A stretch of 64,000 bases of DNA from Bacteroidota bacterium (GTDB lineage: Bacteria > Bacteroidota > Bacteroidia > Chitinophagales > Chitinophagaceae). Both the position numbers and the translations under genes were made by a program. Below are positions 33,878 to 42,416 of this stretch, one piece after another. The stretch covers positions 159,210 to 223,209 of the forward strand of contig VGFP01000002.1 in the NCBI GenBank assembly GCA_016868855.1, given 5' to 3'. The notes below the pieces were generated by a model. The model was not told where the DNA came from. It was given only the letters and a program-made list of their open reading frames with translations, and did not search any database. How positions within the stretch are numbered: position 1 is the stretch's first letter; each line of letters begins with the position of its first letter.

Positions 33878-36800
33878 ATGCCATATTTCATCAGCCGCAT
33901 TTTCGGATGTTTTTTATTGATTGTACTTTTAATTCAACCTGCTCTTGCACAAAAAAAGCAGGTCGATAAAAACCAGCCTTCAGCTTCACCCATTATCCAA
34001 TTCGATGATTATTTCAAGTCCGTTTATTGGAGAAATATTGGTCCCACGCGCGGTGGCCGCTCTGTTACTTCTACCGGTGTGAAGGGTGATCCATTGACCT
34101 ATTATATGGGTACTACTGGAGGAGGAGTTTGGAAGACTGAAGATGCCGGACAAACATGGAAAAATATTTCTGATGGATTTTTTAAAACAGGCTCTGTGGG
34201 TGCTGTTGCTGTTGCAGATGCAGATCCCAATGTGGTATTTGTTGGAATGGGTGAGCATGCACCGAGAGGTGTGATGACTTCATATGGGGATGGTGTTTAT
34301 AAATCAACCGATGCAGGAAAAACATGGAAACATCTTGGATTGGAGTTGACACGTCATATCTCCAACATCCGTATCCATCCGAATAATCCGGATGTTGTTT
34401 ATGTTGGAGCACAAGGAGCATTGCATGGTCCTTCCATAGAAAGAGGTGTATATAAATCAGAGGACGGAGGCAAAACTTGGAAAAATATTTTATACGTGGA
34501 TGAAAATTCAGGATGTGTTGATTTTAGCATGGACATGAACAATCCACGGATACTTTATGCTGCGATGTGGGACCACAGACGTTTGCCATGGGCAATACAA
34601 AGTGGTGGTAAAGGAAGTGGATTGTATAAGAGTACAGATGATGGGGAGACCTGGACAAAAATTCAAAACGGCTTACCAAAGGAGTTGGGTAAATTGGCTG
34701 TTTCCGTTTCACAGGCCAATTCCAATAAAGTATATGCTTTGATCGAGAGCGATACAGAAAAAGAGCAAGGCGGATTGTTTGTCTCCAATGATGCAGGAAT
34801 GAATTGGAGAAGAGTCAGCAAAGACCATCGATTGGTTTCACGTGCTTGGTATTATATCGAGGTATTTGCAGATCCACAACAGGAGCAAACAGTTTATGTG
34901 CTTGGAGCAGCCGGACTAAAATCAACCGATGGTGGCCAGACCTGGACCAATATCAGGGGAACCCATGGAGATTATCATCAATTGTGGATCAATCCCAAAA
35001 ACAATCAGAACATGATCATCTCCAATGATGGAGGTGCTGCTGTTACCTTCAATGGAGGGAATGTATGGACTTCACAAAACAATCAACCTACCGCACAGTT
35101 CTACCGCATCAATGTTGATAATTTGTTTCCCTACAATATTTATGCAGGTCAGCAGGACAATACTTCTGTAAAAATTGCAAGCAGAAATACACAGGGAGGT
35201 TCTATTGGTGAAAGACAATGGACATACTCTGCGGGGGGTGAATCAGCTTTTCTTGGATTCGATCCCAACAATCCACGTTACGTCATGGGCGGCAGTTATC
35301 AGGGAACTATAGAGTTGCTGGATACGCAAACCGGTGAGGGAGTTGGTGTCATGGTATATCCCATGCAATACCAAGCCATGCAGCCCAAGGACATGACGTA
35401 TCGGTTCAACTGGAATGCACCGATTGCCTATTCAAAGCATGAAAAAAATGTATACTACCATGCCGGCAACCGACTTTTTCGAACCAGCGATATGGGAAAA
35501 TCATGGGAAGCCATCTCTCCTGATTTGACCACTCACGATACAACTAAAATGGGAATCAGCGGATATCCCTATACCAATGAAGGTGCGGGCGGTGAAAATT
35601 ATTGCACGATTGCCTATTTCATGGAATCTGATAAAGAAAAAGGTGTGATGTATACAGGCAGTGATGATGGATTGGTATATGTAACAAAAGACGATGGTAA
35701 AAATTGGATCAATGTCACCCCCGCAGATTTGGGAGAAGCCTTGATCAATGCCATTGAAGTTTCTCCGCACGATCCTGCAACGGTTTACATTGCAGCCACC
35801 AAATACAAGATGAATGATTTCAAGCCTTTCGCCTACAAGTCATCCGACTATGGTAAAACCTGGACCAAAATCGTCAAGGGACTCCCTTATGGGGCCTGTG
35901 TGAGAGTTGTCAGAGAAGACAATGTAAGGAAGAACCTATTATTTGCAGGAACAGAAATTGGATTGTTTATTTCATATGATGGAGGAACAACCTGGAATCC
36001 ATTCCAAAGAAATCTTCCTGTTACACCCATCACCGATTTGAAAATACACCAGAACAATTTGATCGCTTCCACTCAAGGAAGGGCATTTTGGATTTTGGAT
36101 GAACTGCAGCCAGTCAGAGGATACGACAATCAGGGCAATCTCAAATTGATGCCACTGCATGAAACATATCGAATTTCTGGATACAGCATTTTTGATACCA
36201 ATGATGATGATACAACAAGGTATCCCAATACCACTGCTGCCAATCCTGCTACCGGCGCTGTAATTTATTATCACCTTCCAAGTGACAGCATCAAGCATAT
36301 TGCTATTCATATCAAAGATGCACAGGGTAAGGTGGTCCGCTCATTCAGCAATAAATCCGTTGATATACCTTCTACCAACAATAGCTTAAAGGAAGAACCT
36401 TCTTTGTCTGCAAAGAAAGGACTAAATAGATTTGTATGGAATCTTCGTCGCCCGAACATGCCTACGATTGACAATGTATATATTGAGGGCAATTACAGTG
36501 GAGGTAAAATCATTCCAGGAGTATACACTGTTACATTAAAAGCAGATGATGTTGAACAAACAGCAACCCTGCAGTTGAGTCAGGATCCTAGGCTTCAATT
36601 CTCCAATGCCGATTATGCAGCACAAGATGAATTGTTGAAAAAACTTGAAAAGGATATGGTAGATATCCATGTTGCCGTCAATCAGATGAACGCGCTTTCC
36701 AAACAAATTGAGTCACTTAATAAATTGATTCAGCATGATGAATCCAAAAAAGAGTTGGTGGACAAAGGCAAGTCAGTCATTGAAAAAATAAAGCAGTGGG

Positions 36801-37069
36801 AAGAGAAATTGATACAACCCAAGGCACAGTCATACGATGACATCATCAATTTTGTCAACAAACTCAGTGCGAACATCATTTTTGTACATGGTGAATTGAG
36901 TGCAACGGTTCCGTATGTAACAGCGGGACAAGAAAAAAGATATGCTGATTTGCATGCAGAGTGGTTGAAATATGAAAAACAAATGAAAGACTTATTGGTC
37001 AATGATGTGGCAGCATTCAATCAGGTGTGTCGAGACAAAGGTGTTACAAATGTGATCTTGCCAAGATAA
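33878..37069 (+). CDS. exported sortilin/VPS10-like BNR-repeat beta-propeller protein
   Basis: 1063 residues with a signal peptide ending LAQ at about residue 25. The body holds many BNR/Asp-box repeats of the form Y-K-S-x-D-x-G-x-[55 protein letters not shown] and [13 protein letters not shown], which build one or two propellers resembling VPS10/sortilin domains. The C-terminal ~250 residues (from about [15 protein letters not shown]) include a beta-sandwich and a helical region ([18 protein letters not shown]). Such proteins are often called glycosyl hydrolases but no catalytic residues can be pointed out. The N-terminal block [14 protein letters not shown] is family-typical. Confidence 0.9.
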   Translation: MPYFISRIFGCFLLIVLLIQPALAQKKQVDKNQPSASPIIQFDDYFKSVYWRNIGPTRGGRSVTSTGVKGDPLTYYMGTTGGGVWKTEDAGQTWKNISDGFFKTGSVGAVAVADADPNVVFVGMGEHAPRGVMTSYGDGVYKSTDAGKTWKHLGLELTRHISNIRIHPNNPDVVYVGAQGALHGPSIERGVYKSEDGGKTWKNILYVDENSGCVDFSMDMNNPRILYAAMWDHRRLPWAIQSGGKGSGLYKSTDDGETWTKIQNGLPKELGKLAVSVSQANSNKVYALIESDTEKEQGGLFVSNDAGMNWRRVSKDHRLVSRAWYYIEVFADPQQEQTVYVLGAAGLKSTDGGQTWTNIRGTHGDYHQLWINPKNNQNMIISNDGGAAVTFNGGNVWTSQNNQPTAQFYRINVDNLFPYNIYAGQQDNTSVKIASRNTQGGSIGERQWTYSAGGESAFLGFDPNNPRYVMGGSYQGTIELLDTQTGEGVGVMVYPMQYQAMQPKDMTYRFNWNAPIAYSKHEKNVYYHAGNRLFRTSDMGKSWEAISPDLTTHDTTKMGISGYPYTNEGAGGENYCTIAYFMESDKEKGVMYTGSDDGLVYVTKDDGKNWINVTPADLGEALINAIEVSPHDPATVYIAATKYKMNDFKPFAYKSSDYGKTWTKIVKGLPYGACVRVVREDNVRKNLLFAGTEIGLFISYDGGTTWNPFQRNLPVTPITDLKIHQNNLIASTQGRAFWILDELQPVRGYDNQGNLKLMPLHETYRISGYSIFDTNDDDTTRYPNTTAANPATGAVIYYHLPSDSIKHIAIHIKDAQGKVVRSFSNKSVDIPSTNNSLKEEPSLSAKKGLNRFVWNLRRPNMPTIDNVYIEGNYSGGKIIPGVYTVTLKADDVEQTATLQLSQDPRLQFSNADYAAQDELLKKLEKDMVDIHVAVNQMNALSKQIESLNKLIQHDESKKELVDKGKSVIEKIKQWEEKLIQPKAQSYDDIINFVNKLSANIIFVHGELSATVPYVTAGQEKRYADLHAEWLKYEKQMKDLLVNDVAAFNQVCRDKGVTNVILPR

Positions 37070-37092
37070 TTGTTAAAGATAAAAGTTTGTTT

Positions 37093-39789
37093 ATGAAAAA
37101 AATTGTTGCTTGCTTATTGCTGATTCTTGTGCATGCCAACATGTATGCGCAGGTTTCTGTATCTGATATGCTTTGTGAAAACATGCACAATCCAGTTGGA
37201 ATCAGATCGGCGCTTCCTCGATTTACATGGAAACTTTCCTCCATGCAAAGTGCAACATTGCAAACTGCCTATGAGCTTGTTGTAAGCAAAGCGAAAAGAA
37301 AAGTATGGAGCACCGGAAAAGTTGTTTCTGATCAATCTGTATATGTGTCTTATAGTGGATCGGCATTGGAGCCGGATACAAAATATCAGTGGCAGGTACG
37401 TGTTTGGGACAACCATGGAAATGTTTCTTCATGGTCGGATATTTCAACATTTCAAACTGCTTTTTTTGATTCCAGCTCCTGGAAAGCAAAGTGGATTGGA
37501 ATTGGATTCGATGAGGATAAACAGCATCGCCCTGCTCAATATTTTAGAAATGATATCAGCATCAACAAAGAAATAGCTCAGGCAACTGCTTATATCACTT
37601 CTCAAGGCATGTATGAGGCTTCTATCAATGGAAAGAAAATTGGCAATGCTTATCTGACACCAGGTTGGACCAGCTACAGGAAACGACTGCAATACCAGGT
37701 ATATGATATTGCTAGCATGTTGAAAAAGGGAACGAATGCACTCGCTGCCATATTGGGCAATGGTTGGTTCAGGGGTACGCTGGGGTGGACAAACAATGTA
37801 GATATATATGGCAAGGAGCTCGGACTATTGATGCAAATCAATGTTGTTTACAAGGATGGGTCCAAGGATTGTTTTATTACAGATGAAAACTGGAAATCAT
37901 CCTACGGCGAAATATTATCCAACGAAATTTATCATGGAGAAGAAATCGATGCCCGTAAAAAACAACATGGATGGAATCTTGCAGGTTACGATGATTCAAA
38001 ATGGAAGGGCGTTGCCATGCTGCAAACCGGATTCAAGCACCTGATACCGACCGAAAATGAACTTATTACATTGCACGAAACTATACAGCCTGTAAAAATA
38101 ATAACCACACCCAAGGGTGAGAAAGTATTGGACTTCGGGCAGAACCTGGTGGGCTGGGTAAGGGTAGAGGCAAACGGCAAATCAGGCGATTCAATAATTA
38201 TTAAGCATGCTGAGGTATTGGATAAATTTGGAAATTTTTATATCGACAACATGCGGTCGGCCAGAACAACTGCCAAGTATACATTAGCTGGAACTGGTGA
38301 TGAAATATTTGAACCTCATTTTACTTTTTTTGGATTCAGGTATATCAAAATTGAAGGGTACAAAGGAGCGTTGAAACCAGAAAATTTTACTGCCATGGTG
38401 CTTCATTCAGACATGAAACCTTCAGGTGATTTTACAAGTTCAGATCCGCTTGTCAATCAACTGCAAAAAAATATTCAATGGGGACAGAAAGGCAATTTCT
38501 TGGATGTACCCACTGATTGTCCACAGCGCGACGAGCGTCTGGGCTGGACAGGAGACGCACAGGTGTTTTCCAGAACAGCTGCCTTCAATTTCAATGTGCA
38601 TAATTTTTTCAACAAGTGGTTGAAGGATGTTGAGTCTGATCAATTCGATAACGGAAGTGTGCCTTTTGTGATACCCAATGTTTTGGGAGCAGGTGCTTCT
38701 GGTTCTACCGGATGGGCAGATGTTGCCACCATCATTCCCTGGAATATGTACTTGGTATATGGCGACAAGAAAGTACTTGAAACACAATACAATTCTATGA
38801 AATCATGGGTGGGGTACATGGAAAAAAATGCAGTGAATGATTTATGGAACAAGGGGTTTCATTTTGGAGATTGGTTATTCTACCGACCATTTGATGACAA
38901 TGACGGGCGTGCTGCCGTTACAGATAAATACATGATTGCCCAGTGCTACTATGCACACTCACTTGACTTGCTCATCAAATCAGCCAATGTGCTTGGCAAA
39001 AAAGATGACCAAGCTTTTTATACCGAAAGATTGAAAAAAGTGAAGGAAGCCTATGTGAAAGAATACATGACCTCCTCTGGCCGTTTGGTTTCAGGTACGC
39101 AAACTGCTTATGTATTGGCATTGCAATTCGACATGTTGCCAGAACAGCTGCGGAAGTCAGCCGTAGATAAATTGGTTGACAATATAAAATCCTACAATAC
39201 ACATTTGTCGACCGGATTTCTTGGAACGCCATCCCTCTGTGAAGTGTTGACCAAAAATGGCAGGTCAGATATCGCTTATCAATTGCTCATGCAGAATACT
39301 TTTCCATCTTGGTTGTATCCCGTAAAAATGGGAGCCACTACCATTTGGGAGAGATGGGGCGGTATGCATCCCGACAGCACATTTGAACCTGCAAGCATGA
39401 ATTCTTTCAATCACTATGCATATGGCGCTATTGGTGACTGGATGTACAGAAGTGTTGTGGGAATAGACAATGAAGAAGGAAGCGTTGGATATAAAAAAGT
39501 ACGCATCAAACCATATGTGGTTGACAGTTTGAAAAATGCCGGGGCCTATTTGGATACCTACTATGGAAGGATCAGCAATAGCTGGAAGACTGATGCAAAA
39601 GGCATTCAGATGGAAACGACCATATCCCCTAATACAACAGCGATTGTTTATTTCCCCTCTGATAAAAATGTCATGCTCAATGGCAAGAAAGAATTCACAG
39701 AGCCCGGATCCAAACACCTGCGTTCAGATTCAGGTTATACTGTTTTTGAACTTGGTTCTGGGACTTATCTTTTCCAGGGCGATCGCTAA
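37093..39789 (+). CDS. alpha-L-rhamnosidase, GH78, exported
   Basis: 898 residues from the ATG at 37093 with a signal peptide (KKIVACLLLILVHANMYAQ). Domain order fits Bacteroidota GH78: N-terminal Fn3-like domain (FTWKLSSMQSATLQTAYEL), beta-sandwich domains (IEGYK, EHFTFFGFRY region near 400-440), and the (alpha/alpha)6 catalytic barrel with CPQRDERLGWTGDAQVF, which holds the general-acid candidates, GDWLFY, and WERWGG. It removes terminal rhamnose from plant or bacterial glycans. No SusC/SusD pair or sugar-sensing regulator is near, so it is not part of a classical polysaccharide utilisation locus. It overlaps the convergent hom gene by 4 nt. Confidence 0.95.
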   Translation: MKKIVACLLLILVHANMYAQVSVSDMLCENMHNPVGIRSALPRFTWKLSSMQSATLQTAYELVVSKAKRKVWSTGKVVSDQSVYVSYSGSALEPDTKYQWQVRVWDNHGNVSSWSDISTFQTAFFDSSSWKAKWIGIGFDEDKQHRPAQYFRNDISINKEIAQATAYITSQGMYEASINGKKIGNAYLTPGWTSYRKRLQYQVYDIASMLKKGTNALAAILGNGWFRGTLGWTNNVDIYGKELGLLMQINVVYKDGSKDCFITDENWKSSYGEILSNEIYHGEEIDARKKQHGWNLAGYDDSKWKGVAMLQTGFKHLIPTENELITLHETIQPVKIITTPKGEKVLDFGQNLVGWVRVEANGKSGDSIIIKHAEVLDKFGNFYIDNMRSARTTAKYTLAGTGDEIFEPHFTFFGFRYIKIEGYKGALKPENFTAMVLHSDMKPSGDFTSSDPLVNQLQKNIQWGQKGNFLDVPTDCPQRDERLGWTGDAQVFSRTAAFNFNVHNFFNKWLKDVESDQFDNGSVPFVIPNVLGAGASGSTGWADVATIIPWNMYLVYGDKKVLETQYNSMKSWVGYMEKNAVNDLWNKGFHFGDWLFYRPFDDNDGRAAVTDKYMIAQCYYAHSLDLLIKSANVLGKKDDQAFYTERLKKVKEAYVKEYMTSSGRLVSGTQTAYVLALQFDMLPEQLRKSAVDKLVDNIKSYNTHLSTGFLGTPSLCEVLTKNGRSDIAYQLLMQNTFPSWLYPVKMGATTIWERWGGMHPDSTFEPASMNSFNHYAYGAIGDWMYRSVVGIDNEEGSVGYKKVRIKPYVVDSLKNAGAYLDTYYGRISNSWKTDAKGIQMETTISPNTTAIVYFPSDKNVMLNGKKEFTEPGSKHLRSDSGYTVFELGSGTYLFQGDR

Positions 39790-41045
39790 GGTTCCAGTCC
39801 AGCGAGCGAAAGACTCATTTTTTTCAGGTCATTCACCTCTGCATTTTCAACAATGCATTGAGGCATGAGTATAAGGGATGTATTGTTGGATTTCCACCAG
39901 TTTTTATGCAACAGTGCATCAAAGGGGATTGTTCCAATGAGATAACTTCTCTCATTGCCAGCATGCCATTCCTCAATTTGAATGAATTCATCTTTTGGAA
40001 TATTTTCAATGTTCTCAAAACTTACGTATGCGCGTAAATGAAATGCATTGCTCAATGTTGCCTTGATGGATTGATTCAATTTCTTGTATTCATATTTGTA
40101 TCCATATCGCAGTGCAGCTATATCGCTCAGCACAGCTGAGCCGGTGGGAAAACTTCCTGCACCTTTTCCATAAAAAAATTGTTTGTCGGCAAATCCGCTC
40201 TCAATAACGACTCCATTGTATTCGTTTTTAACAAAAAACAAGTGCTCATTTGCGTCAATGAATTGAGGCAGTAAAAAGCTTGCCACTTTTCCATTGCTCA
40301 ATTTTTGAGCTTGGGCAACCAATTTGATAGATTGGTTTTTTGATTGTGCAACTTTTGCATCTGTATCATTGATTTGCGTGATGCCGTTGAAAAGCATCTC
40401 TTGTATATTGGTGTTGATGCCATAGCTATGTGCCAGCAGGAGTACCCATTTGTTGGCAGCATCAAATCCTTCGATATCCAAGGTTGGATCAGATTCTGCA
40501 AATCCCAGTTGTTGCGCAAGGAGCAGTGCTTCTTTGAAGTTGAGGTGCTCTTCAAACATTTTTGTGAGAATAAAATTGGTGGAACCGTTGACAATTGCCT
40601 TGATGGAGTGCAGCAGATCATTGTCGTAGTATTCTTCCAAGTTTCTGATGACCGGGATGGAGGCACAGGCAGATGCTTCATACAACAAAGATTTTCCAGT
40701 TGTTTGTTGAAGCGCTATCAGTTCTTCCAAATGCTCTGAGAGCATTTTTTTACTTGCACTTACTACATCTTTTCCATTGTTCAATGCGGTAGTCACAATC
40801 TCATATCCAGCCACACTGTCATTGATTACCTCAACAATCACATTGATTTCAGGATCAGTCAGCAAATAATTTTTTTCTGAAGTAAACAAACTGGCGGGTG
40901 CATTTCTTTTTTTATCAGCATTCTTGATACATACTTTTTTGATGCTAGCTTTCAGAGAAGGCGTTTGTTTGAGGATTTTATACAATCCTTCTCCTACAAC
41001 GCCAAATCCAAACATGCCGATTACAAGTGTTTTTTCTGATCCCAT
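39786..41045 (-). CDS. hom: homoserine dehydrogenase
   Basis: NAD(P)-dependent enzyme that reduces aspartate semialdehyde to homoserine, the branch point to methionine and threonine. The 419 residues include a Rossmann motif (LVIGMFGFGVVGEGLYKIL), the substrate region ASACASIPVIRNL, the signature AIVNGSTNFILTKM, GFAESDPTLDIEGFDAANK, and a C-terminal ~80-residue domain of ACT-like strand pattern (HLRAYVSFENIEN). It is 1 bp downstream of metX, so both genes are under the SAM-I riboswitch. Control of hom by SAM means threonine synthesis from this copy would also fall when methionine is plentiful. Confidence 0.96.
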   Translation of the reverse strand: MGSEKTLVIGMFGFGVVGEGLYKILKQTPSLKASIKKVCIKNADKKRNAPASLFTSEKNYLLTDPEINVIVEVINDSVAGYEIVTTALNNGKDVVSASKKMLSEHLEELIALQQTTGKSLLYEASACASIPVIRNLEEYYDNDLLHSIKAIVNGSTNFILTKMFEEHLNFKEALLLAQQLGFAESDPTLDIEGFDAANKWVLLLAHSYGINTNIQEMLFNGITQINDTDAKVAQSKNQSIKLVAQAQKLSNGKVASFLLPQFIDANEHLFFVKNEYNGVVIESGFADKQFFYGKGAGSFPTGSAVLSDIAALRYGYKYEYKKLNQSIKATLSNAFHLRAYVSFENIENIPKDEFIQIEEWHAGNERSYLIGTIPFDALLHKNWWKSNNTSLILMPQCIVENAEVNDLKKMSLSLAGLEP

Positions 41046-41046
41046 C

Positions 41047-42066
41047 TTATTTCGATATTAAGTTGTTTAACAATGTTGTGATTTTATCATCCTCCAGCAA
41101 AAATCCATCGTGTCCATAAATGGAGTCGATGATCGCCAAATCTGCATGTGGAATATGTGCAGCCAGCCACTGCTGTTCGCTGATTGGGAATAGCAAGTCA
41201 CTCGATATACCAATGATCAAGGTCTTGGATCGTATGGTTGCCAGTTTTTTTTCAGCCTGAATTGTACCGCGACCCAAATGGTGACTGTCCATGCTCTTTG
41301 TCAACGTGTAATAACTGATGGCATTGAATCTTTTGGCCAGCTTCTCTCCCTGATAGCGCTGATATGACTCACTCCGCGTATATTCAATCGCGGCATCTGC
41401 ATCTTGTTGCGTAGTATCATATGCTTCATAATGCCGGTAACTGAGCAAAGCAATGGATCGTGCCACTTTCATACCCTCCATCCCTGCATTTTCAGAATCA
41501 GTTTTCCAGCTTGGATCGTTTTCAATGCTCATGCGTTGTGATGCATTGAATGCCTTGCCCCAGGGAGAATGAAAGGCATTGGTTGCGATTGGTACTATGT
41601 ATTCAAATACATCTGGTTGTTCTGTTGACCATGATAATAATTGCTGTCCTCCCATTGAAGCACCGATGCCCATGAAAATTTTTTCTATTTGCAATTCTTT
41701 TCTCAATGCATCAAATGCACGGACCATGTCCAGCGAACTAAAGAAAGGAAATGCATGCAGATAAGGCTTGCCGGTTTCTGGGTTGGTGGAAAGTGGACCC
41801 GCACTTCCATAACAACTACCGGGCATGTTGACGCAAATGATATAAAATCTTGACGGGTCGAAAAATTTTCCAGCACCTACCATTCCGGGCCACCATTCAC
41901 CGGGATCACTGTTGGCTGTCATGCCATGGAAGATCCACACTGCATTGTCTTTTTTTTCTGAAAGTTTTCCCCAAACAGTGTAGGTCAAGTCAAAATCCCG
42001 GATCTTTTTTCCAGATTCCAACTCTAGGAGTCCCGTGTAACGATATGTTTTTGTTTGCTTTTCCAT
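41047..42066 (-). CDS. metX: homoserine O-acetyltransferase
   Basis: 339-residue alpha/beta hydrolase that acylates homoserine with acetyl-CoA, the first dedicated step of methionine synthesis. Family landmarks: FHGMTANSDPGEWW at the oxyanion side, ICVNMPGSCYGSAGPLS, the nucleophile Ser137 in GIGASMGGQQ, GISSDLLFP with the acidic member, and the catalytic His in YGHDGFL near the end. It is transcribed from a consensus promoter through a SAM-I riboswitch and terminator and is followed 1 bp later by hom. The acyl donor could be succinyl-CoA in some MetX proteins; sequence inspection does not separate the two with certainty. Confidence 0.95.
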   Translation of the reverse strand: MEKQTKTYRYTGLLELESGKKIRDFDLTYTVWGKLSEKKDNAVWIFHGMTANSDPGEWWPGMVGAGKFFDPSRFYIICVNMPGSCYGSAGPLSTNPETGKPYLHAFPFFSSLDMVRAFDALRKELQIEKIFMGIGASMGGQQLLSWSTEQPDVFEYIVPIATNAFHSPWGKAFNASQRMSIENDPSWKTDSENAGMEGMKVARSIALLSYRHYEAYDTTQQDADAAIEYTRSESYQRYQGEKLAKRFNAISYYTLTKSMDSHHLGRGTIQAEKKLATIRSKTLIIGISSDLLFPISEQQWLAAHIPHADLAIIDSIYGHDGFLLEDDKITTLLNNLISK

Positions 42067-42093
42067 GTTTTCGATTTTCTTTCACCAGGGGCA

Positions 42094-42124
42094 ATAAAAA
42101 AACCCATCTGAAGTCAGATGGGTT
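42094..42124 (-). terminator. riboswitch-controlled terminator upstream of metX
   Basis: An 11-bp stem (42101-42111 with 42114-42124, loop of 2-4 nt) is followed on the minus strand by seven T (complement of 42096-42102). Bases 42111-42119 of the upstream arm and loop can instead pair with 42160-42168 at the aptamer 3' edge, which would prevent termination. Confidence 0.92.
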
Positions 42125-42165
42125 TTCACTATGATGAATGCGATCTTGTCTAGAGAAAAATCTGA

Positions 42166-42266
42166 CTTATCTGCCTCCGCGTAAGGAGTTGGATTTGACA
42201 CCTTATTACGCGGGTAACAGGTTGTCAAGGCTTCATCGGGCCATTCCCTCTGCCTTTCTGGATAAG
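42166..42266 (-). ncRNA. SAM-I (S-box) riboswitch aptamer
   Basis: On the minus strand the conserved S-box core is read in order: CTTATC (P1 5' strand), CAGAAAGGCAGAGGGAATGG, CCCGATGAAGCC, GACAACC, a variable P3 arm (CCCGCGTAATAAGG region), a P4 arm (CTCCTTACGCGGAG) and closing GATAAG (P1 3' strand). P1 CTTATC/GATAAG pairs exactly. SAM binding would hold P1 and leave the terminator free, switching off metX-hom. When SAM is scarce, AAGTCAGAT beginning inside the P1 3' strand pairs with ATCTGACTT of the terminator arm. Confidence 0.97.
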
Positions 42267-42284
42267 AAAATAAAAGAACTGGTG

Positions 42285-42315
42285 TAAATATACAGATTTA
42301 TGGGGATATCTCAAA
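42285..42315 (-). promoter_or_regulatory. promoter of the metX-hom operon
   Basis: Minus-strand TTTG (complement of 42312-42315), exactly 19 nt, then TATATTTA (complement of 42285-42292), seven of eight matches to TAnnTTTG. The predicted start is a few nt before the riboswitch P1 strand. Confidence 0.75.
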
Positions 42316-42416
42316 ACTGGACTTTTCCCAGCGTGGAAGCGGGTTGGATATAATTTTTAAAAATCCTAAAACATTCGCCACATTTGCCTGTTGATTGAAA
42401 GCAATTATTCGATCCC

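Noticed and set aside
37027..37092. Longer start for the rhamnosidase
   Set aside because: It would run inside the preceding gene and place 22 charged residues before the signal peptide.
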